Part shown: piece after piece, positions 26,807 through 34,055 of the stretch
How positions within the stretch are numbered: position 1 is the stretch's first letter
Layout of the letters: each line of letters starts with the position of its first letter
NCBI RefSeq assembly: GCF_024181405.1
Contig: NZ_CP051302.1
Location: 1,178,001-1,242,000, forward strand
Source: Treponema denticola
Lineage (GTDB): Bacteria > Spirochaetota > Spirochaetia > Treponematales > Treponemataceae
Direction of reading: 5' to 3'
Length of the DNA stretch: 64,000 nucleotides
Translations under genes and position numbers: made by a program
The notes under the pieces: model-generated
What the model was told of the DNA's origin: nothing
What the model saw: only the letters and a program-made list of their open reading frames with translations
Database searches by the model: none

Positions 26807-27319
26807 TTATAATTTTATTATAATTTTTTTATTTTGAACAGAAACATCAAGGATAATTTTAAACTCATCATCTGTAATTGCTTTAATGTTTAAAAATGAA
26901 GAAAAAACATCTATATTTTTTGATTTTACAATTTCAGTATCAGAAACACCTTCTATAGTTGTATTATCAAACAGATTATTTTTTTCTGTTAAAATTACTT
27001 TGAACCTTGTCGTGTTAATAATTGTATATCTTTCAGATACTGTATTTTCTATAACATAATAATTGTCAGAAATGAATTTTAAATAATTTCGAGAAATACT
27101 TTCTAAAGAAACGGCATATTTAATTGTATTTGGTGCAATCAAGGAGAGGGTTATTCCTTCTGTTGGTTGTAGAATTACATTGTTTTTATTTTCCTTAATG
27201 TGTTCTATTTTTAAGGTGGCAGGATAATTACTTTTATTTTCGATAAAAATTGCTGATGTAGGAGCTTGGCAGCTTGTAAACAAGAATATTGCAAAAACAA
27301 TTAAAACAATCTTTTTCAT
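26807..27319 (-). CDS. Prophage-encoded lipoprotein (moron candidate)
   Basis: A 170-residue protein on the strand opposite to every other prophage gene. The N-terminus is a lipoprotein signal: MKKIVLIVFAIFLF followed by the lipobox TSC, with Cys17 as the lipid site. The mature part is beta-rich with many Ile, Asn and Lys. It has its own consensus promoter and ribosome site (AAGGAG), so it is probably expressed in the lysogen. Surface lipoproteins of prophages often block superinfection or alter the host surface. No family recognised; the role is inference. Confidence 0.75.
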   Translation of the reverse strand: MKKIVLIVFAIFLFTSCQAPTSAIFIENKSNYPATLKIEHIKENKNNVILQPTEGITLSLIAPNTIKYAVSLESISRNYLKFISDNYYVIENTVSERYTIINTTRFKVILTEKNNLFDNTTIEGVSDTEIVKSKNIDVFSSFLNIKAITDDEFKIILDVSVQNKKIIIKL

Positions 27320-27342
27320 TTTTTTTCTCCTTATATAAAGAT

Positions 27343-27371
27343 ATTTTACCTTATTTTTGCAGCTCGGTCAA
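27343..27371 (-). promoter_or_regulatory. Consensus promoter for the prophage lipoprotein
   Basis: On the minus strand TTGACC (27371-27366) and TAAAAT (27348-27343) are 17 bases apart, 24 bases before the ATG. A clear AAGGAG ribosome site follows. Confidence 0.75.
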
Positions 27372-27444
27372 TAGCTAAAAAATATAGATAGCCGCTTACA
27401 ACGGTAACGATAAGCTGAGAATAGGCAGATGGTTTTAAGCAGTA

Positions 27445-27471
27445 AAAGCTCCCAATTACGGGGGCTTTTTT
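27445..27471 (+). terminator. Terminator before the GHKL-ATPase gene
   Basis: AAAGCTCCC pairs with GGGGGCTTT around AATTAC, followed by a run of six T. It stops + strand transcription coming from the tail genes and isolates the GHKL gene's own promoter. No gene is visible directly upstream of it on the + strand, so it may be a remnant of a lost gene. Confidence 0.75.
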
Positions 27472-27532
27472 AACAATAATAGTCATTTTTTTGTTATAAT
27501 TTATCGATAAAATCGATAACTAACCATATCTG

Positions 27533-27561
27533 TTGATTATTACATCAAGTTATGTTAAAAT
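27533..27561 (+). promoter_or_regulatory. Promoter for the GHKL-ATPase/nuclease gene
   Basis: TTGATT (27533-27538) and TAAAAT (27556-27561) are separated by 17 bases. Because this lies over the first possible TTG start, the real start must be ATG 27587, which has its own AAGGGAG. Confidence 0.7.
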
Positions 27562-27586
27562 CCCTCAAAGACAAGGGAGATTTTCT

Positions 27587-29596
27587 ATGGTTAAGTATTT
27601 TACAACAAATGGCAGGGTTGTTTCCGAGCTTTTAGCCTCATATCGTAATACCTTCTATGCTATGTTGGAACTTATCAATAATTCTATTCAAGCAAAAGCT
27701 ACAAAAATAGAGATCAATATAGAAAAACATGAAGATGACATACTATCACCAGTACCATTTATAAGTATATCAATCAAAGATAATGGAGATGGTGTACATA
27801 TTGATGATATAGGATCTAAGTTATTCGATATTGGTACAAGTGAAAAAAAATCAGGTCTTGGCATTGGACGGTTTGCAGCTTTTCAAATTGGACGTACAAT
27901 GAAAATAGAAACGGTCGGAATAAAAGATGGCAAAAAAACAAAAAGCAGCTTTACTGTTAATGCAGATAAAATAAAAGAACTTAGTACAAATAATTGCCCT
28001 GTTGATATAGATACTAAAGATACGGCTGAAGACTCATATTATAATGTTTATATTGAAGATTTATATAGTAAGGAAGATATAGACGAAAATCCCAAGAGAA
28101 AAATATGTAAAGAGCTTTTATTGGAAAATATTTATGAACAGATTTTCCTTCAATACTCTGATACTATTATAAATTCAAAGGTACAATTTATAATCAACGG
28201 AAAAGAAATCTTTATAGAAGATTTTACAGTGGGTGAAGTAGAAAAATCATCATTCCGTTTCAAAACAGAAGAAGGGGAAAACGAAGTAAAATTAACGGTA
28301 TTACATTATAAAGCAAAAAAACCTAAAATTACTATAGATTATAGAATAAATAATAATGGTATTTATCAACAGGTTTTTGAAGAAAAATTTAATTTTGATA
28401 TACCGGATGATAACGGATGGCGTTTTTTTGTCGACTCTGATTGTATTCAAATGACTGATGGAATATATAGAAACTTAGCAATAAATGAACTTGATGAAGA
28501 TGTATCCAGATTTAAAGAAAAAACAAAAAATGAAGTAGAAAAATATTTTAAGGAAAAATTTGCGGATTATTATAATTTTTCACAAAAACTAAAAAATGAT
28601 GAATATTATCCATATAGAGAAAAAGCAGAAAATTCAAAAGCTCAAGCTATTATATTTAATCAATTTGCGTATTGTTTAGAAAACGAATATGAGTTAATTA
28701 CAAAAAAGAATAATTTGCGCAAGGTCATTTATCCTTTAGTTAATCTTGCTCTATCAAACGGAGACTTAAATAAAGTGTTAGAACATCTAGGTGTAATGAA
28801 CTCTAAAACAGTAACAAAACTAAAAAAACTTATTGAAATAGTTGACTTTGAAAATGTAATTGAATTTTCTACAGATATAGCAAATAAAAATAATTTTCTT
28901 GATATACTATACAAATTAGTATATTCTCAAATAAGTGAAAATGTAAAGGAGCGTTCACAGTTACATAAAATCATTGAAAAACAGTTATGGATATTCGGAG
29001 AGCAATATGCACATACCCCGATATTATTTTCAGATAAAAACTTAGAAAACAATTTAAGAGAATTAAGAAATAAATATCTTGTGTATGAGCCTACAAATGA
29101 TGATAATAATTTAGTTAAATGTGATACTCCGAAAATAAAAGACATAACAGATTTATTCTTTTTTAATGAAAATATTATTAGTGATAAACGGCGTGAAATT
29201 ATGATTGTTGAATTAAAAGCTCCTAAATGTGCTATAGGTCAAAAAGAATTAAATCAAGTTGATAGATATTTATTGGATATTGAAGATCGAGCATGTTTTA
29301 GTAAAAATCTTGAATATAAAATAATTCTTGTCAGCTCAAAATTAAATAACTTTGCCCTATCAAAAGTAGGTCAATTTGATAAAACTGATAGACATTTATA
29401 TACAAAATCGCAAAGAGCCAATATATCAATTTATGTATATCAATGGTCTGATATAATAACAGAAAATAGAACAAAACTTTCATTTATGGGAAATGCTTTG
29501 AAAGTTCAAGATTGTGATATTCATCAATTTATTAAAAAAGAGTATTCCGATTACGATATTGATAAAATCTTCCCTAGTTCTTTAATTGATAACTAA
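27587..29596 (+). CDS. GHKL (Hsp90-like) ATPase with C-terminal PD-(D/E)XK-like domain
   Basis: A 669-residue protein. The N-terminal 180 residues have the Bergerat ATP fold: N-box ELINNSIQAKA, G1 box DNGDGV and G2 box SGLGIGRFAAFQIG. The middle is mixed helical. Near the end, IMIVELKAP with a following Gln-rich helix looks like a PD-(D/E)XK nuclease core of the Shedu/DUF4263 kind. It has its own promoter, an upstream terminator and very A-rich codons, so it looks like an inserted moron. ATPase-nuclease fusions of this sort are typical of anti-phage defence. The defence role is inference; the two domains are visible. Confidence 0.75.
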   Translation: MVKYFTTNGRVVSELLASYRNTFYAMLELINNSIQAKATKIEINIEKHEDDILSPVPFISISIKDNGDGVHIDDIGSKLFDIGTSEKKSGLGIGRFAAFQIGRTMKIETVGIKDGKKTKSSFTVNADKIKELSTNNCPVDIDTKDTAEDSYYNVYIEDLYSKEDIDENPKRKICKELLLENIYEQIFLQYSDTIINSKVQFIINGKEIFIEDFTVGEVEKSSFRFKTEEGENEVKLTVLHYKAKKPKITIDYRINNNGIYQQVFEEKFNFDIPDDNGWRFFVDSDCIQMTDGIYRNLAINELDEDVSRFKEKTKNEVEKYFKEKFADYYNFSQKLKNDEYYPYREKAENSKAQAIIFNQFAYCLENEYELITKKNNLRKVIYPLVNLALSNGDLNKVLEHLGVMNSKTVTKLKKLIEIVDFENVIEFSTDIANKNNFLDILYKLVYSQISENVKERSQLHKIIEKQLWIFGEQYAHTPILFSDKNLENNLRELRNKYLVYEPTNDDNNLVKCDTPKIKDITDLFFFNENIISDKRREIMIVELKAPKCAIGQKELNQVDRYLLDIEDRACFSKNLEYKIILVSSKLNNFALSKVGQFDKTDRHLYTKSQRANISIYVYQWSDIITENRTKLSFMGNALKVQDCDIHQFIKKEYSDYDIDKIFPSSLIDN

Positions 29597-29689
29597 AACT
29601 TATCTGTAATATTACAAGATTATAAAAACCGATTATTTTATAATAAAAATATTCAGCTGTATTATCTTATAAATTTTACTTTTTTTCTC

Positions 29690-29719
29690 TTGCGTTACTA
29701 ACCTCCCATTCTATAAAAT
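29690..29719 (+). promoter_or_regulatory. Phage-specific promoter motif, copy D
   Basis: TTGCGT at 29690-29695, continuing TACTAAC, and TAAAAT at 29714-29719 after 18 bases, behind a T-rich CTTTTTTTCTC tract. It is the closest match to copy A and lies 23 bases before the first gene of the lysis block. Confidence 0.65.
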
Positions 29720-29741
29720 CCATTCATAGGAGAATAGATTT

Positions 29742-30479
29742 ATGGAAAACTTAGACAAAATACCGCCTATCGGCTGGGGTGTAATAGCCCTGATAGCCAT
29801 TCTGATATTTATTGCTTTAATAGTCGTAATCCGCAAGGGGGCGGTTTTAGGCTGGGGTGATAAAAAAATCGCACTTGGAAAAGTCGATAAAAAACTAGAC
29901 AGCTTCAAGGCAGAAATCGACGAGCAAAACAAAAAGCGTATGGAAGATGAAGAGCTGCGAAAGGCACTTTTTCGACGCTCCGGCGAGATTGACGAAAAGT
30001 TAAAGGCCGATGAAAGACGGGTAATTCGCCGCCTTTACGAGCCTATAAAAAACTTATTTAAGGCCAACATTAAATGCGAGCTGCCCGCTCTTACCGCCGC
30101 CGAAATCATCAAAGATGAATTGCTGGAGCGTGTCGATTATAACAACCTGAAAGAGAAGCTGACATCAAAAGAACGGCACGGCTATATACAAGACATTCTC
30201 TATAACATTGAAATAGACTATAAGGCTTTTCTTTTAAAGATACCACGCCTCCCTTGCGGGACTGAAAATTATCCTGCATGGCGTGAAATAAGACCAGATC
30301 TTGAAAAGCTGGTAAACTCTTGGGCGGACTCGATGATAGAGGTAATTAGTACAAGAATTAAAGAAAAAATCGAAATGTATGAAAGCGAAAAAGATAAATT
30401 TATTTTACCGGAATATAAAATACTTTGTATCGATTTTCCAATTAAGAAAAATGAAAAGTATTTGAAAAATCTGCATTAA
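29742..30479 (+). CDS. Membrane-anchored protein at the head of the lysis block
   Basis: A 245-residue protein with one N-terminal membrane helix (residues about 12-32), a short basic segment, a coiled coil at about 45-85 and a helical C-terminal domain. It is the first gene after promoter copy D and a good ribosome site (TAGGAG), before lipase and peptidase genes, so a holin-like or lysis-control role is possible. A single helix plus a large soluble domain is unlike most holins, so I leave the function open. Confidence 0.55.
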   Translation: MENLDKIPPIGWGVIALIAILIFIALIVVIRKGAVLGWGDKKIALGKVDKKLDSFKAEIDEQNKKRMEDEELRKALFRRSGEIDEKLKADERRVIRRLYEPIKNLFKANIKCELPALTAAEIIKDELLERVDYNNLKEKLTSKERHGYIQDILYNIEIDYKAFLLKIPRLPCGTENYPAWREIRPDLEKLVNSWADSMIEVISTRIKEKIEMYESEKDKFILPEYKILCIDFPIKKNEKYLKNLH

Positions 30480-30495
30480 GGGAGTAAGTAAAATT

Positions 30496-31119
30496 ATGGA
30501 ACCTTATGAACTGTTTGAAAAAATAAAAAATACAAGCTATAAAACAAGCGGGGATTGCGTTGATTGGATGATAGATGTTTGTCATAAAGAAAAAAATGTT
30601 TATCTCTTATTCCAACAGTCAAGGCAAAAAAGAGACTGGATAAATAATTTTAATTTTCCAATAAAAATATATAAAAATCAACAATCCTGCTTAAAAGTAG
30701 CTGGAGGATGGGGGCGAGCTTACAAGTCTTGTAATGATGATATTATGAAAGAGCTTATCAAACAAACAAGAGAAAATCCGGATTATGAAGTTAGAATATG
30801 CGGTTGGAGTTATGGTGGGGCTATGAGTATTTTAGCTGCTGAAGACTTGTATTTTAGGACAAAGCGTAAACCTTATGTTATTACATTCGGAGCTCCAAAA
30901 CCTTTATGGGGCAAAAAGACTAAAAACTATGTTTTATCTTGCGTAAAAGAAGTAAGTCAATACGCACACATAAACGACCTAGTACCTTATTTACCCCCTG
31001 CCCTTTTTGGGTACAAGCACTTAGCAAAAAACAAAATAGGTAAAGGCTTTTCGTTTTTTAAACTATTTAAGCCTCAAATATATCATTGTTTATATAACGA
31101 TAAAAATCTTTATTCTTAG
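30496..31119 (+). CDS. Lipase class 3-like hydrolase in the lysis block
   Basis: A 207-residue alpha/beta hydrolase. The nucleophile elbow is GWSYGG (Ser105), followed by the FGAPKP strand typical of class 3 lipases; Asp161 (HINDLVP) and His197 (QIYHCLY) complete the triad in the usual order. There is no signal peptide. Its place directly before an M23 peptidase and spanin-like genes suggests it attacks membrane lipid or ester bonds in the envelope at lysis, as LysB does for mycobacteriophages. That role is inference from context. Ribosome site AAGGGAG. Confidence 0.8.
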   Translation: MEPYELFEKIKNTSYKTSGDCVDWMIDVCHKEKNVYLLFQQSRQKRDWINNFNFPIKIYKNQQSCLKVAGGWGRAYKSCNDDIMKELIKQTRENPDYEVRICGWSYGGAMSILAAEDLYFRTKRKPYVITFGAPKPLWGKKTKNYVLSCVKEVSQYAHINDLVPYLPPALFGYKHLAKNKIGKGFSFFKLFKPQIYHCLYNDKNLYS

Positions 31120-31129
31120 GAGGGAAAAG

Positions 31130-31636
31130 ATGAGAACAGAAAAATGGGGCGTATTTGCTATTAAAGAGGGCCGAATTATAAAAATCAATAGAGATGCAAA
31201 GGCGAGTGTTTATGGTAACTATGTCATAATTAAAGACCGGCAAGGTATAATAAGCAGGTATGCACACTTGAAATCGATAGCAGTCAATGTGGGACAAACG
31301 GTTCCAGCCGGAGGTTTTTTAGGTATTATGGGAGATACAGGCCGTGGTATTCCCGGGCCGAATAAACATTTACACGTTAGTGTATATCCTGCAACAACTA
31401 AAGATCCATATATGGGTAAAGATGCAACCATAGATCCTAAAACTTATATTCTTGATGGAGGGATATATCCTTGTAACAGTAAGCCCAGTACTGATTTTCA
31501 TCAGATGATTGGAAATCCGCCCTATCCGCATGAAGGCTTGGATTTTTCCGGCCTAGATAAAAACATAATCACAGGCTGGGAGTCCGGAACTTTTGAGATT
31601 AAAAATATCTTTGAAGAATTTAAAAAGGGGTGGTAA
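31130..31636 (+). CDS. M23-type peptidase (endolysin candidate) with permuted motif order
   Basis: A 168-residue protein without signal peptide, led by AGGAGGG. Residues 30-87 are the second half of an M23 (LytM-like) domain: GNYVIIKDRQG, YAHL (His46), VGQTVPAGGFLGIMGDTG and KHLHVSVYP (His80, His82). The first zinc motif H-x-G-x-D, which normally comes before these, is found instead near the C-terminus as PHEGLDFSG (His134, Asp138). The order therefore looks circularly permuted. All ligands are present, so it may be active as a DD-endopeptidase releasing the cell at lysis. Confidence 0.8.
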   Translation: MRTEKWGVFAIKEGRIIKINRDAKASVYGNYVIIKDRQGIISRYAHLKSIAVNVGQTVPAGGFLGIMGDTGRGIPGPNKHLHVSVYPATTKDPYMGKDATIDPKTYILDGGIYPCNSKPSTDFHQMIGNPPYPHEGLDFSGLDKNIITGWESGTFEIKNIFEEFKKGW

Positions 31637-31957
31637 ATGAATGAAAAGAAGGTTTTTATTTTTATTATTTGTATTTTGCTTTTTACCAGCTGTCGGACAG
31701 CAAGCGGAATACATGATGACAGAGTCGGAGCTCACGAAGTTAGAGAGTCTGTTGGAGAAGTTAGAGAACACCAAACAGATGCAATTATCTCAAATACGGA
31801 GCTTGGAAACAGAATTAAGCGGGGCGCTGAAATATCAAGAGAACTTAACAAATCAATTGACTCAAGCGAGGCTATCTTTGAAGAAATCAGAGAAATCATT
31901 AGAAGAATACGAAAAAGAAAGCATGGGGGCGATAGCGGAAAAACAGACAACGATTGA
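31637..31957 (+). CDS. Outer-membrane spanin-like lipoprotein (Rz1-like)
   Basis: A 106-residue protein with a lipoprotein signal (KKVFIFIICILLF, lipobox TSC, Cys19). The mature part is charged and helical, rich in Glu and Arg, as in Rz1-like o-spanins, but lacks their proline-rich stretch. The whole frame lies inside the next gene in another reading frame, and the two ATGs are only four bases apart. Overlap with an inner-membrane coiled-coil protein directly after an endolysin is the diagnostic arrangement of spanins. Call from context plus signal. Confidence 0.7.
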   Translation: MNEKKVFIFIICILLFTSCRTASGIHDDRVGAHEVRESVGEVREHQTDAIISNTELGNRIKRGAEISRELNKSIDSSEAIFEEIREIIRRIRKRKHGGDSGKTDND

Positions 31958-32099
31958 AAAAAAACAAGCAGAAATTGAGGGGCTGAAGATTAAAAATTAT
32001 AAGTTAAAACTAAACCTTGTAATTGTATCTTCTATTCTAGCTCTTTTAATTCTAGGCGGTGTAGGTTTTTTGGTTATAAAAATAAAAAGGCTTTTATAA
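31641..32099 (+). CDS. Inner-membrane spanin-like coiled-coil protein (Rz-like)
   Basis: A 152-residue protein with an N-terminal signal sequence (RRFLFLLFVFCFLPAVG), a long coiled coil from about 25 to 120 (repeated Leu and Glu), and a C-terminal membrane helix (LVIVSSILALLILGGVGFLVI). The Rz1-like gene is embedded in another frame. Typical i-spanins have an N-terminal anchor and periplasmic C-terminus; here a cleavable signal with a C-terminal anchor would give the inverted topology with the same periplasmic coiled coil. This is the last prophage gene. Call good for a spanin unit, topology by prediction only. Confidence 0.7.
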   Translation: MKRRFLFLLFVFCFLPAVGQQAEYMMTESELTKLESLLEKLENTKQMQLSQIRSLETELSGALKYQENLTNQLTQARLSLKKSEKSLEEYEKESMGAIAEKQTTIEKKQAEIEGLKIKNYKLKLNLVIVSSILALLILGGVGFLVIKIKRLL

Positions 32100-32142
32100 T
32101 CTACTTTACAAAAAGTTTTCAATCTGATAAAATCTCCCCTAA

Positions 32143-32162
32143 TGTCGCATAAAATGTCGCAC
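32143..32162 (+). repeat. Integrase arm-type repeat, copy 1 (TGTCGCA pair)
   Basis: TGTCGCATAAAATGTCGCAC holds two direct TGTCGCA units 12 bases apart. A nearly identical copy lies at 32381-32400, on the other side of the tRNA fragment. Paired short repeats flanking an att core are typical integrase arm sites; the role is inference. Confidence 0.55.
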
Positions 32163-32249
32163 GTTTTATAGATTTTTTAGCCATTTTAAGGCTTTTTGGG
32201 TGAAAGCAAAACAGAAAAACACCTAAAAACGCTTAAAAAAGAAGATTGG

Positions 32250-32296
32250 GAAGCATGACACGCTTGGGGTCACTGGTTCGATTCCAGTATTGCCCA
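32250..32296 (+). other. attR: attR: 3' part of a tRNA-Val(GAC) gene
   Basis: The segment contains a 7-base anticodon loop with GAC (ATGACAC, 32255-32261) inside a 4-bp stem AAGC/GCTT, a perfect T arm (ACTGG-TTCGATT-CCAGT, 32272-32288) and the 3' acceptor strand ATTGCCC plus A (32289-32296). There is no 5' acceptor strand or D arm before it, so it is a fragment, not a tRNA gene. Prophages that integrate in tRNA genes leave this duplicate at the far end; the complete tRNA-Val should be at attL, left of the window. Confidence 0.8.
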
Positions 32297-32380
32297 TTTT
32301 TATAAGTCTATATCTAGTATAGAGTTACAGGTTTTCAGATCCGTGAGAAAACTTCATTTTCTTTTCTCTTTTTGATGGAC

Positions 32381-32400
32381 TGTCGCATAAAATGTCGTAC
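32381..32400 (+). repeat. Integrase arm-type repeat, copy 2 (TGTCGCA pair)
   Basis: TGTCGCATAAAATGTCGTAC, one base different from copy 1 at 32143-32162, 85 bases beyond the tRNA fragment. Between 32297 and 32418 there is otherwise no gene. Confidence 0.5.
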
Positions 32401-32418
32401 AAATCATTATGAACTTTA

Positions 32419-32940
32419 TTAACTATTCTTCATTGCGACCCCGACTATTACCGGAACTATTTGCAAGACAAAAGCTATAAAAAAGGCAATCCATATTTTT
32501 ATTATAATTCGTGATTTTCGAATAGGTTTTTGAAATTTAATCAGTTGTTCCGATTCTTCCGTTAAATTCAAATTAGAAAACTCCAGAAAAGCTTTTTGAT
32601 ATAAGTATTCATCAGAGCCATACCACCCACGAGGAGGCATACCCGCACCAAATTTGATAAAACCTTCCAACAAAGCATCACAAAGACCTTTGTGCCTTCC
32701 TGTCGAACTAAGATGAACAATAATTTCTTGTACATTTGAATAGGTTTTATGCTCACACACTACAAGATAGATCAAAAAAAACGCACCGAAAACCCAAACA
32801 ATAACAGGTATAAAAACAAAATCCAAATAATATGAATTTATGCCTACCAATATCTCAATGAATATAATCGTTGTTATTAATCCCATATTTAAAAAACAGG
32901 TATCAAGTGAAATCATATATTTTTTGACACCCCTAATCAT
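32419..32940 (-). CDS. Membrane protein, unknown
   Basis: A 173-residue protein with two N-terminal membrane helices (residues about 17-37 and 41-62), a soluble central part including MPPRGWYGSDEYLYQ, and a third helix near the C-terminus (about 149-168). It is the first gene outside attR, running toward it. No attC lies on either side. No family recognised. Start ATG is the first in the frame; the ribosome site is weak. Confidence 0.6.
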   Translation of the reverse strand: MIRGVKKYMISLDTCFLNMGLITTIIFIEILVGINSYYLDFVFIPVIVWVFGAFFLIYLVVCEHKTYSNVQEIIVHLSSTGRHKGLCDALLEGFIKFGAGMPPRGWYGSDEYLYQKAFLEFSNLNLTEESEQLIKFQKPIRKSRIIIKIWIAFFIAFVLQIVPVIVGVAMKNS

Positions 32941-33073
32941 TAAAAACAGAGAAAGAAAAAGATCAACACTTAAAAAAATAATTAAAAATATCAGTTTATT
33001 TCAACTCCTTTATATTAACTTTTAATCAAGCTTTTTAAACTATTATTTTAACATAAACATTTTTTAATAAGGC

Positions 33074-33739
33074 TTACATATCTTTTAAGTCCCATTCATT
33101 TAAAAATTCCAAAATAAAGTCTTTCATATACAAGTCTCTCTTTTCTGCAATTTTTTTTGCCGTATCGGTATTCATCAAATCTTTAAGATAAAATAGCTTT
33201 TCATAAAAATGGTTAATTGTAGTCGATACATGATTTTGATATTCCTCTTTTCCCATACCCATACGGGGCCGGATAGACGGATCATAGATTGGTCTATTAC
33301 GGCTTCCGCCATAAGCAAATGCCCTTGCTATACCTATCGCACCTAAAGCATCTAATCTATCTGCATCTTGAACACACATTCCTTCAATTGAAGACGGTTT
33401 ATTAGAATCTTTACCGATGTACGAAACTTCTTCAATAATAGAAACAATAGTTTTACATAGAGCACCGCTTATTTTTTTAGACTTCATGAATGAAACAGCT
33501 CTATCTTTATTTACAGTTGTGTGCGGCGAAAGTTTACGGTCATCTATATCATGTAATAAGGCAGCCAATTGAACAATAAAAATATCGGCATTTTCTTTTT
33601 CTGCAAGATAAGTTGTCGTACGGAATACTCTCATTGTATGAAAAAAATCATGACCGCTAAAATCTTCTTTAAATATACTTTCTACATATTTTTCCGCATC
33701 TTTAATAATTTTTACTTTAAATTTTTCTTCATCATTCAT
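33074..33739 (-). CDS. HD domain phosphohydrolase
   Basis: A 221-residue protein with the HD signature: His33 of HDFFHTMRVF, the HD pair in AALLHDIDD (near 68) and Asp in CVQDADRLDALGAIGIARAF (near 130). This is the YedJ/YpgQ-like metal-dependent phosphohydrolase group. The substrate is not known, but nucleotides are common in the group. It is the last of four tightly spaced genes read from right to left (methyltransferase fragment, HAD, DUF2087, HD), with 11 bases before it, so it is probably in an operon. Confidence 0.85.
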   Translation of the reverse strand: MNDEEKFKVKIIKDAEKYVESIFKEDFSGHDFFHTMRVFRTTTYLAEKENADIFIVQLAALLHDIDDRKLSPHTTVNKDRAVSFMKSKKISGALCKTIVSIIEEVSYIGKDSNKPSSIEGMCVQDADRLDALGAIGIARAFAYGGSRNRPIYDPSIRPRMGMGKEEYQNHVSTTINHFYEKLFYLKDLMNTDTAKKIAEKRDLYMKDFILEFLNEWDLKDM

Positions 33740-33750
33740 AATAATATCTT

Positions 33751-34041
33751 TTAAATTATAATTTTATCGGTACTAACCCAATATTCTTTACAATCAGGTG
33801 TCCGCTCCAATAAAAATTTATCAAAAAGTTCACGTCTTAATAGAGCATGGTCATTAAATGTGTGCCAAGTTTTTAAGACTGCATTCACTTCAATTTCAGA
33901 ATATTTTTTATCAGGATCGAATTTTCCTTGTAAATATTTTAAGACATTTATTTTATCATAAGTTTTCTTGGGCCACCTGACAATACGGCCTTCTTTATCA
34001 AGAAATTGTGAAATTTGTTCTTTTAAAATCGGTAAATTCAT
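33751..34041 (-). CDS. DUF2087 domain protein
   Basis: A 96-residue protein with the DUF2087 pattern: LDKEGRIVRWPKK, KYLQGKFDPDKKYSEIEVNAVL, HTFNDHALLRREL and YWVST. This small domain is usually found alone or after a transcription regulator and is presumed to be nucleic-acid-associated. It lies 14 bases after the HAD gene and 11 before the HD gene. Family certain, function unknown. Confidence 0.85.
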   Translation of the reverse strand: MNLPILKEQISQFLDKEGRIVRWPKKTYDKINVLKYLQGKFDPDKKYSEIEVNAVLKTWHTFNDHALLRRELFDKFLLERTPDCKEYWVSTDKIII

Positions 34042-34055
34042 AAAACTATTTTTAT

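Noticed and set aside
32250..32296. Complete tRNA gene
   Set aside because: The 5' acceptor strand and D arm are missing; only the anticodon arm to the 3' end is present, as expected of an att duplication.
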